A stretch of DNA of 64,000 nt from Caenimonas aquaedulcis (GCF_015831345.1 NZ_JADWYS010000001.1:2942618-3006617), one strand, 5' to 3'. Positions 46,559 to 56,624 are shown, numbered from the stretch's first letter. The notes: generated from the letters alone by a model not told the origin. Translations and numbers: made by a program.

Positions 46559-47698
46559 TCAGGCGGTGGGTACCAGTTTCAGCAGGGTAATTTCAGATGG
46601 TGCACCGAAACGCTTCGGCGGGCCCCAATACCCCGTCCCACGGCTGACGTAAACCAGCAGCTCATCCACGGCGTGCAGCCCGGCCGTGAAGGGCTGCTGC
46701 AGGCGCACGAGGAAGTTCCACGGCAGGAACTGGCCGCCATGCGTGTGGCCGGACAGTTGCAGGTCGAAGCCCGCGCTCGCCGCTGCCGGCGCGCTGCGCG
46801 GCTGGTGCGCCAGCAGCACCTTGAACGCGGCATCCGGGGGCGCGCCGGCCAGCGCGGCGTGGGGATCGCTGCGATGCGATTCGTCGAAGTGCCCGCCCGT
46901 GAAGTCGGTGACGCCCGCCAGCACCAGGCGCGAGCCCCCGCGCTCGATCACCACGTGCTCGTTGTGCAGGTTGCGGATGCCCAGTCGCCGAAGCTCGGCG
47001 AGCCAGGGCACGACGCCCGAGTAGTACTCGTGGTTGCCCGTCACGAAGAAGCTGCCCTCGCGCGACGCGAGCTGCGCGAGCGGCGCGACGTGGTCGGTGA
47101 GGTCGGAGACGCTGCCGTCGACGAGGTCGCCCGTGATCGCGACCAGGTCCGCCTGCAGGCCGTTGACCGCATCGACGATGCCTTGCACCTGCCGGTCGCG
47201 GATCGTCGGGCCGACATGCACGTCGCTGATCTGCACGATGCGAAACCCATGAAACGCGGCGGGCAGGTCCGCGACGGGAATCTCGACCGTTTTGACTCCT
47301 GCCGTACGCCGCGCATTGGCGAAGCCGACCGCGGTGATGAAGAGCGCGACCAGCGGCACGGCGGCCGCGGACACTTCGCCGATGCGCTCGATGGGCCAGT
47401 CGGCGCCTGCCGCACCGCCGAGGTGCAGGACGAGCAGCAGCACGTCACGCGCGACCGTCAGGACCCACAGCGACGAGAAGAATCCCATCAGCACCAGCCC
47501 CAGCCAGCCCAGGGTGCGGGCGATAGGACCATGCCTGCGCCGGCCGGCCAGCAGGCCCAGCGGCATCAGCACGGCAGAGGCCACGAGCACGAGCGAGAGC
47601 AGGGTGCTCGCGAGCGTTCCGGAGAGCGCGGGCACCAGCCGTGCCCCGACGTAGAAGTGGAACGCGGCCGACAGGCCGAAGAGAAAGGCGATGGACAT
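46559..47698 (-). CDS. Membrane-anchored metallophosphoesterase (YaeI-like)
   Basis: This protein has 379 residues. The N-terminal third has four or five membrane helices. The catalytic domain then carries all five calcineurin-type motifs: QISDVHVG, GDLVDG, GNHEYY, LAHQP and GHTHGGQ. Members of this group hydrolyse UDP-diacylglucosamine or cyclic and other phosphodiesters, and the exact substrate is open. I start at the ATG at 47698 (MSIAFLFGLSA). A longer frame from 47788 adds an arginine-rich, unconserved tail. It is divergent from the transhydrogenase operon. Confidence 0.85.
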   Translation of the reverse strand: MSIAFLFGLSAAFHFYVGARLVPALSGTLASTLLSLVLVASAVLMPLGLLAGRRRHGPIARTLGWLGLVLMGFFSSLWVLTVARDVLLLVLHLGGAAGADWPIERIGEVSAAAVPLVALFITAVGFANARRTAGVKTVEIPVADLPAAFHGFRIVQISDVHVGPTIRDRQVQGIVDAVNGLQADLVAITGDLVDGSVSDLTDHVAPLAQLASREGSFFVTGNHEYYSGVVPWLAELRRLGIRNLHNEHVVIERGGSRLVLAGVTDFTGGHFDESHRSDPHAALAGAPPDAAFKVLLAHQPRSAPAAASAGFDLQLSGHTHGGQFLPWNFLVRLQQPFTAGLHAVDELLVYVSRGTGYWGPPKRFGAPSEITLLKLVPTA

Positions 47699-47840
47699 CC
47701 GACCCAGATGGTGCCTGACCGGCGCAATGAAAGCGTGCTCCGACGGACGGAGGGGCGCCCCGGGCTCGCGGCAGGGCCTCCTCTTCATGTAAGCTTTGGG
47801 TCAGCAACTCATCAGACAGAACCACCGAGGAGACAGCTCC

Positions 47841-48956
47841 ATGCACATAGGCGTTCCCGCCGAGACCACGGCGGGTGAAACCCGCGTGGCCGTCACCCCC
47901 GAGACGGCCAAGAAGTTGATCGCGCAGGGGCATACCCTGCACGTCCAGTCCGGCGCCGGCGTTTCCGCCAGCGTGACGGACGAGGCTTACCAGGCAGCCG
48001 GCGCGCAGATCACCGATGCCGCAGGCGCCTTCGGCTGCGACCTGGTGCTGAAAGTGCGCAGCCCCTTCGACAACGAAGTCGCGCGCATGAAGCCCGGCAC
48101 CGTCGTGGTGGGCATGCTCAACCCCTTCGACGCCTCGGGGCTCCAGCGCCTCGCAGCGGCCAACCTCACGGGCTTCGCCCTCGAGGCGGCGCCGCGCACC
48201 ACCAGGGCGCAGAGCATGGACGTGCTGTCCTCCCAGGCCAACATCGCGGGCTACAAGGCCGTGATGATCGCGGCGGACAAATACCAGCGCTTCTTCCCGA
48301 TGCTCATGACCGCCGCCGGCACGGTGAAGGCCGCGCGCGTCGTGATCCTGGGCGTCGGCGTCGCGGGCCTGCAGGCCATCGCGACGGCCAAGCGCCTGGG
48401 CGCGGTGATCGAGGCGTCGGACGTGCGGCCTTCGGTCAAGGAGCAGGTCGAGTCGCTGGGCGCGAAGTTCATCGACGTGCCCTACGAGACGCAGGAAGAA
48501 AAGGAAGCCGCGGAAGGCGTGGGCGGCTATGCGCGCCCCATGCCGCAAAGCTGGCTGGACCGCCAGAAGGCGGAAGTCGCCAAGCGCGTGGCGCAGGCGG
48601 ACGTCGTGATCACCACCGCGCTGATCCCGGGCCGCGCCGCGCCGGTGCTGGTGACAGAAGAGATGGTGCGCTCGATGAAGCCGGGCTCCGTGATCGTGGA
48701 CCTGGCCGCGCCGCAGGGCGGCAACTGCCCGCTCACGGTGCCGGGCCAGACGGTGGTGAAACACGGCGTCACGCTGGTGGGCGAGACGAACCTCCCGGCG
48801 CTGGTCGCGGCGGATTCGTCCTCGCTCTACGCGCGCAACGTGCTGGACTTCCTGAAGCTCATCCTGCCCAAGGACGGCGGATTGAAGATCGACATGGAAG
48901 ACGACATCGTGGCGGCGTGCCTCGTCGCGCGCGATGGTCAGGTCACAAGGAAATAA
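47841..48956 (+). CDS. pntAA: NAD(P) transhydrogenase subunit alpha, part 1
   Basis: This 371-residue protein is the soluble NAD(H)-binding domain I. SD GAGGAG lies before the ATG. Family motifs are MHIGVPAETTAGETRVAVTPE, VRSPFDNEVARMK, AQSMDVLSSQANIAGYKAV, GVGVAGLQAIATAKRLGA (Rossmann loop) and VIVDLAAPQGGNCPLT. The enzyme couples proton entry to hydride transfer from NADH to NADP+, making NADPH at the inner membrane. Three separate genes (alpha-1, alpha-2, beta) is the form known from Rhodospirillum and most betaproteobacteria. It is the first gene of the operon. Confidence 0.95.
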   Translation: MHIGVPAETTAGETRVAVTPETAKKLIAQGHTLHVQSGAGVSASVTDEAYQAAGAQITDAAGAFGCDLVLKVRSPFDNEVARMKPGTVVVGMLNPFDASGLQRLAAANLTGFALEAAPRTTRAQSMDVLSSQANIAGYKAVMIAADKYQRFFPMLMTAAGTVKAARVVILGVGVAGLQAIATAKRLGAVIEASDVRPSVKEQVESLGAKFIDVPYETQEEKEAAEGVGGYARPMPQSWLDRQKAEVAKRVAQADVVITTALIPGRAAPVLVTEEMVRSMKPGSVIVDLAAPQGGNCPLTVPGQTVVKHGVTLVGETNLPALVAADSSSLYARNVLDFLKLILPKDGGLKIDMEDDIVAACLVARDGQVTRK

Positions 48957-48959
48957 GTC

Positions 48960-49283
48960 ATGGAAGTCTCACACACCATCACCAACCTGATCATCTTCGT
49001 GCTGGCCATCTACGTGGGCTACCACGTCGTCTGGACCGTCACGCCCGCGCTGCACACGCCGCTCATGGCCGTCACCAACGCGATCTCCGCGATCGTCATC
49101 GTCGGCGCGATGCTGGCCGCGGCGCAGACCGAGACCCTCGCGGGCCGCACCATGGGCGTGCTCGCCGTCGCGCTGGCGGCGGTGAACATCTTCGGCGGCT
49201 TCCTCGTCACGAGGCGCATGCTGGAGATGTTCAGGAAGAAAGAGAAGAAAGCCCCGGCGGCTGACAAGGGAGCAGCGCAATGA
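48960..49283 (+). CDS. pntAB: NAD(P) transhydrogenase subunit alpha, part 2
   Basis: This 107-residue protein has three membrane helices (TNLIIFVLAIYVGYHVVW; PLMAVTNAISAIVIVGAML; MGVLAVALAAVNIFGGFLVT) and a basic tail KKEKK. It is the small membrane part of the alpha subunit. The gene starts three bases after pntAA, and its stop overlaps pntB by four bases (ATGA), which secures equal production. Confidence 0.94.
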   Translation: MEVSHTITNLIIFVLAIYVGYHVVWTVTPALHTPLMAVTNAISAIVIVGAMLAAAQTETLAGRTMGVLAVALAAVNIFGGFLVTRRMLEMFRKKEKKAPAADKGAAQ

Positions 49284-50707
49284 GCATGAATACGGTCACG
49301 CTGCTGTACCTCTTCGCCTCGGTCTGCTTCATCCAGGCCCTGAAGGGCCTGTCGCACCCGACCACCTCGATCCGCGGCAACCTGTTCGGCATGGTCGGCA
49401 TGGCGATCGCCGCCTGCACCACGGCCGCGCTGATCGTGGAGAACTCCGGCGGCAGGGGCCAGGGCATGTTGTGGGTGCTGCTCGGCCTCGTGGTGGGCGG
49501 CGTCTACGGCGCCTACCGCGCCAAGACGGTCGAGATGACCAAGATGCCCGAGCTGGTCGCCTTCTTCCACAGCATGATCGGCCTGGCGGCCGTGTTCATC
49601 GCGGTGGCGGCGGTGCTGGAGCCTTCGGCGCTGCTGCAGGGCCTGCCGCGCGGCGCGGAGATCCCGACGGGCAACCGGCTGGAGCTGTTCCTCGGTGCGG
49701 CGATCGGCGCGATCACCTTCTCGGGCTCCGTCATCGCCTTCGGCAAGCTCTCGGGCACCTACAAGTTCCGCCTGTTCCAGGGCGCCCCCGTGCAGTTCGC
49801 GGGGCAGCACAAGCTGAACCTCGTGCTGGGCCTCATCACCATCGCGCTCGGCCTGGTGTTCATGTTCACGGGCAACCTGCCGGCTTTCTTCGCGATGCTG
49901 GCCCTGGCCTTCGTCATGGGCGTGCTCATCATCATCCCGATCGGCGGCGCGGACATGCCGGTGGTGGTGTCGATGCTCAATTCGTACTCGGGCTGGGCGG
50001 CGGCGGGCATCGGCTTCTCGCTGAACAACTCGATGCTGATCATCGCGGGCTCGCTCGTGGGTTCCTCGGGCGCGATCCTGAGCTACATCATGTGCAAGGC
50101 GATGAACCGCTCGTTCTTCAACGTGATCCTGGGCGGCTTCGGCGGCGAGGCAGGCCCGGCGGCCGCCGGCTCGGCGGTGCAGCGCGCGGTCAAGAGCGGC
50201 AGCGCCGACGACGCGGCCTTCGTGCTGTCCAATGCCGAAACGGTCATCATCGTGCCGGGTTACGGCCTGGCGGTGGCGCGCGCGCAGCACGCGGTGAAGG
50301 AGCTCGCGCAAAAGCTCATCGAGCACGGCGTGAACGTGAAGTACGCGATCCACCCGGTGGCCGGCCGCATGCCGGGCCACATGAACGTGCTGCTGGCCGA
50401 AGCCGAGGTGCCCTACGACCAGGTGTTCGAGATGGAAGACATCAACGGCGAATTCGGCCAGGCCGACGTCGCGATCATCCTGGGCGCCAACGACGTGGTG
50501 AACCCGGCCGCGCTGCAAAAGGGCAGCCCGATCTACGGCATGCCGATCCTGGAGGCCTACAAGGCCAAGACGGTCATCGTGAACAAGCGCTCCATGGCCG
50601 CGGGCTACGCGGGCCTGGACAACGAGTTGTTCTACATGGACAAGACCATGATGGTGTTCGGCGACGCGAAGAAGGTCGTCGAGGAGATGGGCAAGGCGAT
50701 CGAGTGA
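49280..50707 (+). CDS. pntB: NAD(P) transhydrogenase subunit beta
   Basis: This 475-residue protein has about nine membrane helices in the N-terminal two thirds (including QALKGLSHPTTSIRGNLFGMVGM and the SFGSG-like proton channel residues). The soluble NADP(H)-binding domain III begins about residue 290 (VIIVPGYGLAVARAQHAVKELA, then HPVAGRMPGHMNVLLAEAEVPYD). VNKRSMAAGYAGLDNELF is the conserved NADP-site loop. It completes the enzyme, and it is followed by an intergenic of about 55 bp before fadD with its own SD. Confidence 0.95.
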   Translation: MSMNTVTLLYLFASVCFIQALKGLSHPTTSIRGNLFGMVGMAIAACTTAALIVENSGGRGQGMLWVLLGLVVGGVYGAYRAKTVEMTKMPELVAFFHSMIGLAAVFIAVAAVLEPSALLQGLPRGAEIPTGNRLELFLGAAIGAITFSGSVIAFGKLSGTYKFRLFQGAPVQFAGQHKLNLVLGLITIALGLVFMFTGNLPAFFAMLALAFVMGVLIIIPIGGADMPVVVSMLNSYSGWAAAGIGFSLNNSMLIIAGSLVGSSGAILSYIMCKAMNRSFFNVILGGFGGEAGPAAAGSAVQRAVKSGSADDAAFVLSNAETVIIVPGYGLAVARAQHAVKELAQKLIEHGVNVKYAIHPVAGRMPGHMNVLLAEAEVPYDQVFEMEDINGEFGQADVAIILGANDVVNPAALQKGSPIYGMPILEAYKAKTVIVNKRSMAAGYAGLDNELFYMDKTMMVFGDAKKVVEEMGKAIE

Positions 50708-50763
50708 TGCGCTGAACCCGGCGGCGGGCAGGCGAGGCAGAACATAGAACGAGGAGACGACAG

Positions 50764-52449
50764 ATGAGCAACATGAGCGACCGCCCCTGGTTGAGTTCCT
50801 ATTCCCCCGGCGTGCCGGCCGACATCGACGCGACGCAATACCAGTCGCTCGTGCAGTTGATGGACGAGAGCTTTCGCAAGTTCGCGGACAAGCCCGCGTA
50901 CAGCTTCATGGGCAAGGAGGTGAGCTACGCGCAGACCGACAAGGCCAGCGCGGCCTTCGCGGCCTACCTGCAGGGCCTCGGCCTCGCCAAGGGCGACCGC
51001 GTCGCCATCATGATGCCCAATGTGCCGCAATACCCGGTGGCGGTCGCGGCCATCCTGCGCGCGGGCTTCGTGGTGGTGAACGTAAACCCGCTGTACACGC
51101 CGCGCGAGCTCGAGCACCAGCTCAAGGACTCGGGCTCCAAGGCGATCGTGATCGTCGAGAACTTCGCGAACACGCTGGAGCAGTGCCTCGCCGCGACGCC
51201 GGTCAAGCACATCGTGCTGTGCGCCATGGGCGACATGCTCGGCACGCTCAAGGGCACGCTGGTGAACTACGTCGTGCGCAAGGTCAAGAAGATGGTGCCT
51301 GCGTACAACCTGCCCGGTGCGGTGCGCTACAACGACGCGGTGGCCCGGGGTGCGCGTTCCACCTTCAAGAAGCCCGACATCAAGTTCGACGACATCGCGG
51401 TGCTGCAGTACACCGGCGGCACGACGGGCGTGTCCAAGGGCGCGGTGCTCCTGCACCGCAACATCATCGCCAACGTGCTGCAGTCCGAGGCCTTCAACCA
51501 GCCCGTGATGGACAAGGTGCCCGCGAACGAGCAGCCCACCAGCATCTGCGCGCTGCCGCTGTATCACATCTTCGCGTTCACCGTCGGCATGATGCTCACC
51601 ATGCGCACGGGCGGCAAGCTGGTGCTGATCCCCAATCCGCGCGACCTGCCCGCGGTGCTCAAGACGCTGTCGAAGGAAACCTTCCACAGCTTCCCGGCCG
51701 TGAACACCCTGTTCAATGGCCTTGCGAACCACCCCGATTTCGGCACCGTCAACTGGAAGAACCTGAAGGTGTCCGTGGGCGGCGGCATGGCGGTGCAGGG
51801 CGCGGTGGCCAAGCTGTGGCTGGAGAAGACCGGCTGCCCGATCTGCGAAGGCTACGGCTTGTCCGAGACCTCGCCGTCGGCGAGCTGCAACCCGACGACC
51901 AGCACGGAATACACCGGCACCATCGGCGTGCCGCTGCCGAGCACCTACTTCAGGCTGCTGGACGACGACGGCAAGGACGTGCCGCTCGGCCAGCCCGGCG
52001 AGATCGCGATCAAGGGCCCGCAGGTGATGGCGGGCTACTGGCAGCGCCCGGACGAAACCGCGAAGGTCATGACGCCCGACGGCTTCTTCAAGACGGGCGA
52101 CATCGGCGTCGCGGACGAGCGCGGCTACTACAAGATCGTCGACCGCAAGAAGGACATGGTGCTCGTGAGCGGCTTCAACGTCTACCCGAACGAGGTGGAA
52201 GACGTGGTGGCCAAGCTCGATGGCGTGCTGGAGTGCGCGGTGGTGGGCGTGCCGGACGAGAAGACGGGCGAAGCCGTGAAGCTGGTCATCGTCAAGAAGA
52301 ACCCGGCGCTCACGGAAGCGCAGGTACGCGACTACTGCCGCGCGAACCTCACCGGCTACAAGCAGCCGCGGGTCATCGAGTTCCGCACCGACCTGCCCAA
52401 GACGCCCGTCGGAAAGATCCTCCGGCGGGAATTGCGCGACAAGAAATAG
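50764..52449 (+). CDS. fadD: Long-chain-fatty-acid-CoA ligase
   Basis: This 561-residue enzyme activates long-chain fatty acids to acyl-CoA for beta-oxidation at the inner membrane. SD GAGGAG precedes the ATG. Motifs are YTGGTTGVSKGAVLLH (ATP/AMP), CALPLYHIFAFT, EGYGLSETSP, the FadD signature near DGFFKTGDIGVADERGYYKIVDRKKDMVLVSG (broken across strands) and the catalytic Lys in KTPVGKILRREL. Length is close to E. coli FadD (561). It sits alone between the transhydrogenase operon and the dipeptide transporter genes, 36 bp before dppB. Confidence 0.94.
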   Translation: MSNMSDRPWLSSYSPGVPADIDATQYQSLVQLMDESFRKFADKPAYSFMGKEVSYAQTDKASAAFAAYLQGLGLAKGDRVAIMMPNVPQYPVAVAAILRAGFVVVNVNPLYTPRELEHQLKDSGSKAIVIVENFANTLEQCLAATPVKHIVLCAMGDMLGTLKGTLVNYVVRKVKKMVPAYNLPGAVRYNDAVARGARSTFKKPDIKFDDIAVLQYTGGTTGVSKGAVLLHRNIIANVLQSEAFNQPVMDKVPANEQPTSICALPLYHIFAFTVGMMLTMRTGGKLVLIPNPRDLPAVLKTLSKETFHSFPAVNTLFNGLANHPDFGTVNWKNLKVSVGGGMAVQGAVAKLWLEKTGCPICEGYGLSETSPSASCNPTTSTEYTGTIGVPLPSTYFRLLDDDGKDVPLGQPGEIAIKGPQVMAGYWQRPDETAKVMTPDGFFKTGDIGVADERGYYKIVDRKKDMVLVSGFNVYPNEVEDVVAKLDGVLECAVVGVPDEKTGEAVKLVIVKKNPALTEAQVRDYCRANLTGYKQPRVIEFRTDLPKTPVGKILRRELRDKK

Positions 52450-52485
52450 CGCGGGAAGCGCGTTTCTGCGGGCACAATCTCGCCG

Positions 52486-53496
52486 ATGTTCCGCTTCATC
52501 CTGACCCGCCTGTCGCTGATCGTCCCGACCTTCATCGGGATGACGCTGCTGGCGTTCTTCCTGATCCGGCTGGTGCCCGGGGATCCGATCGAGACGCTCG
52601 CGGGCGAGCGCGGCATCGATGCCGCGCGGCACGCGGTGCTGCTCAAGGAATACGGCCTGGACAAGCCGCTGCTGGTGCAATACGGCATCTACATCGGGCG
52701 CGTGCTGCACGGCGACCTCGGCAAGTCCATCATCACGCAGACGCCGGTGGTGCAGGAATTCCTGCAGCTCTTCCCCGCCACCATCGAACTCGCCCTGTGC
52801 GCCATAGTCTTCGCGCTGGTGCTGGGCATTCCGGCGGGGATCATCGCCGCGGTGCGGCGCAACTCGGTCTTCGACCACGGCGTGATGGCCACCTCGCTCA
52901 CCGGCTATTCGATGCCGATCTTCTGGTGGGGCCTGCTGCTCATCCTGCTGTTCTCGGTGCAACTGGGCTGGACGCCGGTATCGGGGCGCATTTCGGTGCA
53001 GTACTACATCGAGCCGAGCACGGGCTTCCTGCTCATCGACGCGCTGCGCTCGGGGGAGAAGGGCGCCTTCGCCTCCGCGCTGAAGCACCTGATCCTGCCG
53101 GCCATCGTGCTCGGCACCAACCCGCTCGCGGTGGTGGCGCGCATGACGCGCTCCGCGATGCTCGAGGTGCTGGGCGAGGACTACATCCGCACCGCGCGGG
53201 CCAAGGGCCTGCCGCCGCTGCGCGTGGTTGGCGTGCACGCGCTGCGAAACGCGCTCATCCCCGTCGTGACCGTGATCGGCCTGCAGGTCGGCGTGCTGTT
53301 CACGGGCGCGATCCTCACCGAAACGATCTTTTCCTGGCCGGGTGTCGGCAAGTGGCTGATCGAGGCCATCAACCGGCGTGACTACCCGGTGCTGCAGGGC
53401 GGCATGCTGCTTCTCGGCGTGCTGGTCATGCTGGTGAACCTTCTCGTCGACGTTCTCTACGGAGTCATCAACCCGCGCATCCGGCAATCGCACTGA
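52486..53496 (+). CDS. dppB: Dipeptide-type ABC transporter permease DppB
   Basis: This 336-residue inner-membrane permease begins MFRFILTRLSLIVPTFIGMTLLAFFLIRLVPGDPIE, the standard DppB/OppB N-terminus. It contains ESAM-type EAA-loop residues (MTRSAMLEVLGEDYIRTARAKGLPPLRVVGVHALRNALIPVV). Five or six membrane helices are seen. It forms the channel with DppC for import of di- or oligopeptides delivered by the binding protein at 56625. Two bases separate it from dppC. Confidence 0.93.
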   Translation: MFRFILTRLSLIVPTFIGMTLLAFFLIRLVPGDPIETLAGERGIDAARHAVLLKEYGLDKPLLVQYGIYIGRVLHGDLGKSIITQTPVVQEFLQLFPATIELALCAIVFALVLGIPAGIIAAVRRNSVFDHGVMATSLTGYSMPIFWWGLLLILLFSVQLGWTPVSGRISVQYYIEPSTGFLLIDALRSGEKGAFASALKHLILPAIVLGTNPLAVVARMTRSAMLEVLGEDYIRTARAKGLPPLRVVGVHALRNALIPVVTVIGLQVGVLFTGAILTETIFSWPGVGKWLIEAINRRDYPVLQGGMLLLGVLVMLVNLLVDVLYGVINPRIRQSH

Positions 53497-53498
53497 CC

Positions 53499-54407
53499 AT
53501 GGCTGTAGCAGTACCCAACCCTCTTTCCCCCGGCGCGGCCGCCACCCCGCCCGGGCCGCTGCGCGAATTCTGGATTTCGTTTTCCGCCAACCGCGGCGCG
53601 GTGGCCGGCATGGCGATCGTCGTCGGCCTGCTCCTCGTGGCCCTGTTCGCCCCCTGGCTCGCGCCGCACATTCCCGACCAGACGAACAGCGGCGCCTTCC
53701 TGAAGCCGCCCGCGTGGCAGTCGGGCGGCTCGTCCCAGTACCTGCTCGGCACGGATGCGATCGGCCGCGACATCCTCTCGCGCCTGATCTACGGCGCGCG
53801 CCTGTCGCTCTCCATCGGCCTGGGCGTGGTGGCGATCTCCGTGGCGCTGGGCATCGCGCTGGGCCTCATCGCGGGATTCGCGCGCGGCATCGTGGAGATC
53901 GCGATCATGCGATTGATGGACATCATCCTCACGCTGCCCAGCCTGCTGCTGGCCATCGTGATCGTCGCGATCCTCGGGCCGGGCCTGGTGAACGCGATGC
54001 TGGCCGTTGCCGTGGTTCTGCTGCCGCACTACGTTCGCCTGACGCGCGCCTCGGTGGTGACGGAAGTGGCGAAGGACTACGTGACGGCCGCGCGCATCAG
54101 CGGGGCCGGCACCCTGCGGCTGATGTTCAGCGAGGTGCTGCCCAATTGCGCCGCGCCGCTGATCGTGCAGGCGTCGCTGGGCATCTCCACCGCCATCCTC
54201 GATGCCGCCGCGCTGGGCTTCCTCGGCCTGGGCGCCCAGCCGCCGTCGCCCGAGTGGGGCACGATGCTCGCGGATGCGCGCGAGTTCGTCCTGCGCGCGT
54301 GGTGGGTGGTGACCTTTCCCGGCCTGATGATCCTGGTCGCGGTGCTGGCGTTCAACCTGATGGGCGACGGGCTGCGCGATGCGCTGGACCCGAAGTTGAA
54401 GAGATGA
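53499..54407 (+). CDS. dppC: Dipeptide-type ABC transporter permease DppC
   Basis: This 302-residue permease has a short proline-rich N-terminal tail. It contains FAPWLAPHIPDQ, YLLGTDAIGRDILSRLIYGARLSL, the EAA loop VTEVAKDYVTAARISGAGTLRLMFSEVLPNCAAPLIVQ and GLGAQPPSPEWGTMLADAREF, all OppC/DppC signatures. About six helices are predicted. It is second in the operon. A 153-bp spacer with an inverted repeat separates it from dppD, unlike the tight spacing elsewhere. Confidence 0.93.
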   Translation: MAVAVPNPLSPGAAATPPGPLREFWISFSANRGAVAGMAIVVGLLLVALFAPWLAPHIPDQTNSGAFLKPPAWQSGGSSQYLLGTDAIGRDILSRLIYGARLSLSIGLGVVAISVALGIALGLIAGFARGIVEIAIMRLMDIILTLPSLLLAIVIVAILGPGLVNAMLAVAVVLLPHYVRLTRASVVTEVAKDYVTAARISGAGTLRLMFSEVLPNCAAPLIVQASLGISTAILDAAALGFLGLGAQPPSPEWGTMLADAREFVLRAWWVVTFPGLMILVAVLAFNLMGDGLRDALDPKLKR

Positions 54408-54427
54408 CCAATGCAACTGCAGGACAT

Positions 54428-54538
54428 CCGGACGCAGAAGTCGCAGAGGTTGCGCAGAATTTCGCAGAAGGAATTCAAGTATTTCTTTGGTTTTGTTCTG
54501 GGCTTCTTCTGCGTCACTTCTGCGAATTCCGCGTCCGG
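54428..54538 (+). repeat. Imperfect inverted repeat of CGCAGAAG-type units
   Basis: The spacer between dppC and dppD starts with CCGGACGC (54428-54435) and ends with its complement GCGTCCGG (54531-54538). The arms carry spaced CGCAGAAG / CTTCTGCG units: CGCAGAAG, CGCAGAGG, CGCAGAAT and CGCAGAAG on the left, TTCTGCG on the right. Similar dispersed repeats occur between genes of Comamonadaceae from memory. In RNA it could fold back as one long hairpin and lower expression of the ATPase genes relative to the permeases. No open frame in it is convincing. Confidence 0.6.
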
Positions 54539-54560
54539 CCAAGTTTGAATTGATCCCACC

Positions 54561-55580
54561 ATGCCGCTATTAGAAATCGAAGACCTCCACGTCGAATTCC
54601 CGACGCAGGGCAGTGTCATGCACGCCGTGGAAGGCGTGAGCCTCACGCTCGACGAGGGCGAGGTGCTCGGCATCGTCGGCGAATCGGGCTCGGGCAAGAG
54701 CGTCACCATGATGGCGCTCATGGGCCTCATCGCCTTCCCCGGCCGCGTGCGCGCGAAGACGCTGCGCTTCGCGGGGCATGACCTGCTGGGCATCTCGGAC
54801 AAGGAGCGCCGCCGCCTCGTGGGCAAGGACATGGCGATGATCTTCCAGGAGCCCACGACCAGCCTCAACCCCTGCTTTACGATCGGCTGGCAACTGGTCG
54901 AGGCGCTGCGCCAGCATTCGCCCCTCGACAAGGCGAGCGCGAGGAAGCGCGCGATCGAACTGCTCGACCAGGTCGGCATCCCCGCCGCGCACACGCGCCT
55001 GAACGACTACCCGCACCAGATGTCCGGCGGGATGAACCAGCGCGTGATGATCGCCATGGCGATCTCCTGCAACCCGCGCCTGCTGATCGCCGACGAGCCA
55101 ACCACGGCGCTCGACGTGACGATCCAGGCGCAGATCCTCGACCTGCTGCGCAACCTGCAGAAGGAGCGCGGCATGGCGCTCGTGCTGATCACGCACAACA
55201 TGGGCGTGGTGAGCGAGATGGCGCGGCGCGTCGCGGTGATGTACGCCGGGCAGGTGATGGAGCAGCGGCCGGTGGGGGAGCTCTTCAACGACCCGCAGCA
55301 TCCGTACACCGAGGCCTTGCTCGCCGCGCTGCCCGAGCGCGGCCCCGCGGGCCATCGCCTCGCGACGATTCCCGGCGTGGTGCCGGGCGTGTTCGACCGG
55401 CCTTCCGGCTGCCTGTTCGCGCCGCGCTGCGCCTACGCGACCCAGCATTCCATGACCGTGCGGCCGGAGCTGCGCGCGTGGCAGGGCGGGCAGGTGCGCT
55501 GCCACTATCCGCTGGGCGATCCGCAGCGCGCGGGACAGATCGAGCGCGACGGCCCCGTGCAGGTGGAGGCTGCCGCATGA
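54561..55580 (+). CDS. dppD: Dipeptide-type ABC transporter ATPase DppD
   Basis: This 339-residue ATPase has Walker [13 protein letters not shown]-loop [12 protein letters not shown], signature [14 protein letters not shown], Walker [13 protein letters not shown] and H-loop LITHNMG. The C-terminal oligopeptide/dipeptide extension contains [15 protein letters not shown] and [12 protein letters not shown] with its cysteine cluster. It powers uptake with DppF. The stop overlaps dppF by four bases. Confidence 0.94.
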   Translation: MPLLEIEDLHVEFPTQGSVMHAVEGVSLTLDEGEVLGIVGESGSGKSVTMMALMGLIAFPGRVRAKTLRFAGHDLLGISDKERRRLVGKDMAMIFQEPTTSLNPCFTIGWQLVEALRQHSPLDKASARKRAIELLDQVGIPAAHTRLNDYPHQMSGGMNQRVMIAMAISCNPRLLIADEPTTALDVTIQAQILDLLRNLQKERGMALVLITHNMGVVSEMARRVAVMYAGQVMEQRPVGELFNDPQHPYTEALLAALPERGPAGHRLATIPGVVPGVFDRPSGCLFAPRCAYATQHSMTVRPELRAWQGGQVRCHYPLGDPQRAGQIERDGPVQVEAAA

Positions 55581-56593
55581 GCGTCGTCGTCGAAGCGAAA
55601 GACCTGCGGCAGGTCTACAAGATCCGGCGCGGCCTCTTCAAGGAGCCCGCGAAGCTGCAGGCGGTCGGCGGCATCTCCTTCGCCATCGAGGCGGGCAAGA
55701 CGCTCGCGGTGGTGGGCGAATCCGGCTGCGGCAAGTCCACGCTCGCGCGCATGGTGTCGCTGATCGAGAAGCCCGTGGGCGGCACGCTGATGCTCGACGG
55801 CGCCGACGCGGTGAACACGCCGCAGGCGGACAAGGTCCGGTTGCGCCAGGCGGTGCAGCTCGTGTTCCAGAACCCCTACGGCTCGCTCAACCCGCGCAAG
55901 AAGATCAGCGCGGTGCTCGAGGACCCGCTGTCCATCAACACGAACCTCGGCAAGGGCGAGCGCGCGGAACGCTCGCGCGCCATGCTCGCGCAGGTCGGCC
56001 TGCGCCCGGAGTACGCCAACCGCTATCCGCACATGTTCTCGGGCGGCCAGCGCCAGCGCATCGCGATCGCGCGCGCGCTCATGCTCAACCCCAAGCTGCT
56101 GGTGGCCGACGAGCCGGTGTCGGCGCTCGACGTGTCGATCCAGGCGCAGGTGCTCAACCTGCTCGCCGACCTTCAGCAGGAATTCAAGCTCGCGTACCTC
56201 TTCATTTCTCACGACCTCGCCGTGGTCCGCCACATCGCGCACGAGGTGCTGGTGATGTACCTCGGGCATGTGATGGAGCAGGGCCCCAAGCAGGACATCT
56301 TCGATCGGCCCGCGCACCCCTACACGCAGGCCCTGCTGGCATCGACGCCGGGCGTCGGCCCGCGCAGCGTCCAGAAGATCGTCCTGAAGGGCGAGCTGCC
56401 CTCGCCGCTCAACCCGCCCAGCGGCTGCGTGTTCTCCAGCCGCTGCCCGTACGCGGTGGAGCAGTGCCGGGCCGAGCGCCCCGCGCCTCGCCAGGTGGAG
56501 ACCCGGATCGTCGCCTGCCATTTCGCGGAGCAGTTCCTGGCCTCGGGTTTTCCCCAGCCCGCATCTGCAGATAATGCTTCTCTCCCCGGCTGA
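55577..56593 (+). CDS. dppF: Dipeptide-type ABC transporter ATPase DppF
   Basis: This 338-residue ATPase has Walker [14 protein letters not shown]-loop [16 protein letters not shown], signature [15 protein letters not shown], Walker [13 protein letters not shown] and H-loop FISHDLAVV. The C-terminal peptide-transporter extension is [13 protein letters not shown] with [14 protein letters not shown]. It is the heterodimer partner of DppD. The gene start is the ATG at 55577 inside the dppD stop. Its end is followed after 31 bp by dppA. Confidence 0.94.
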   Translation: MSVVVEAKDLRQVYKIRRGLFKEPAKLQAVGGISFAIEAGKTLAVVGESGCGKSTLARMVSLIEKPVGGTLMLDGADAVNTPQADKVRLRQAVQLVFQNPYGSLNPRKKISAVLEDPLSINTNLGKGERAERSRAMLAQVGLRPEYANRYPHMFSGGQRQRIAIARALMLNPKLLVADEPVSALDVSIQAQVLNLLADLQQEFKLAYLFISHDLAVVRHIAHEVLVMYLGHVMEQGPKQDIFDRPAHPYTQALLASTPGVGPRSVQKIVLKGELPSPLNPPSGCVFSSRCPYAVEQCRAERPAPRQVETRIVACHFAEQFLASGFPQPASADNASLPG

Positions 56594-56624
56594 TGCCGGA
56601 ACCCCTTTTCCCAGGAGTACTTTC

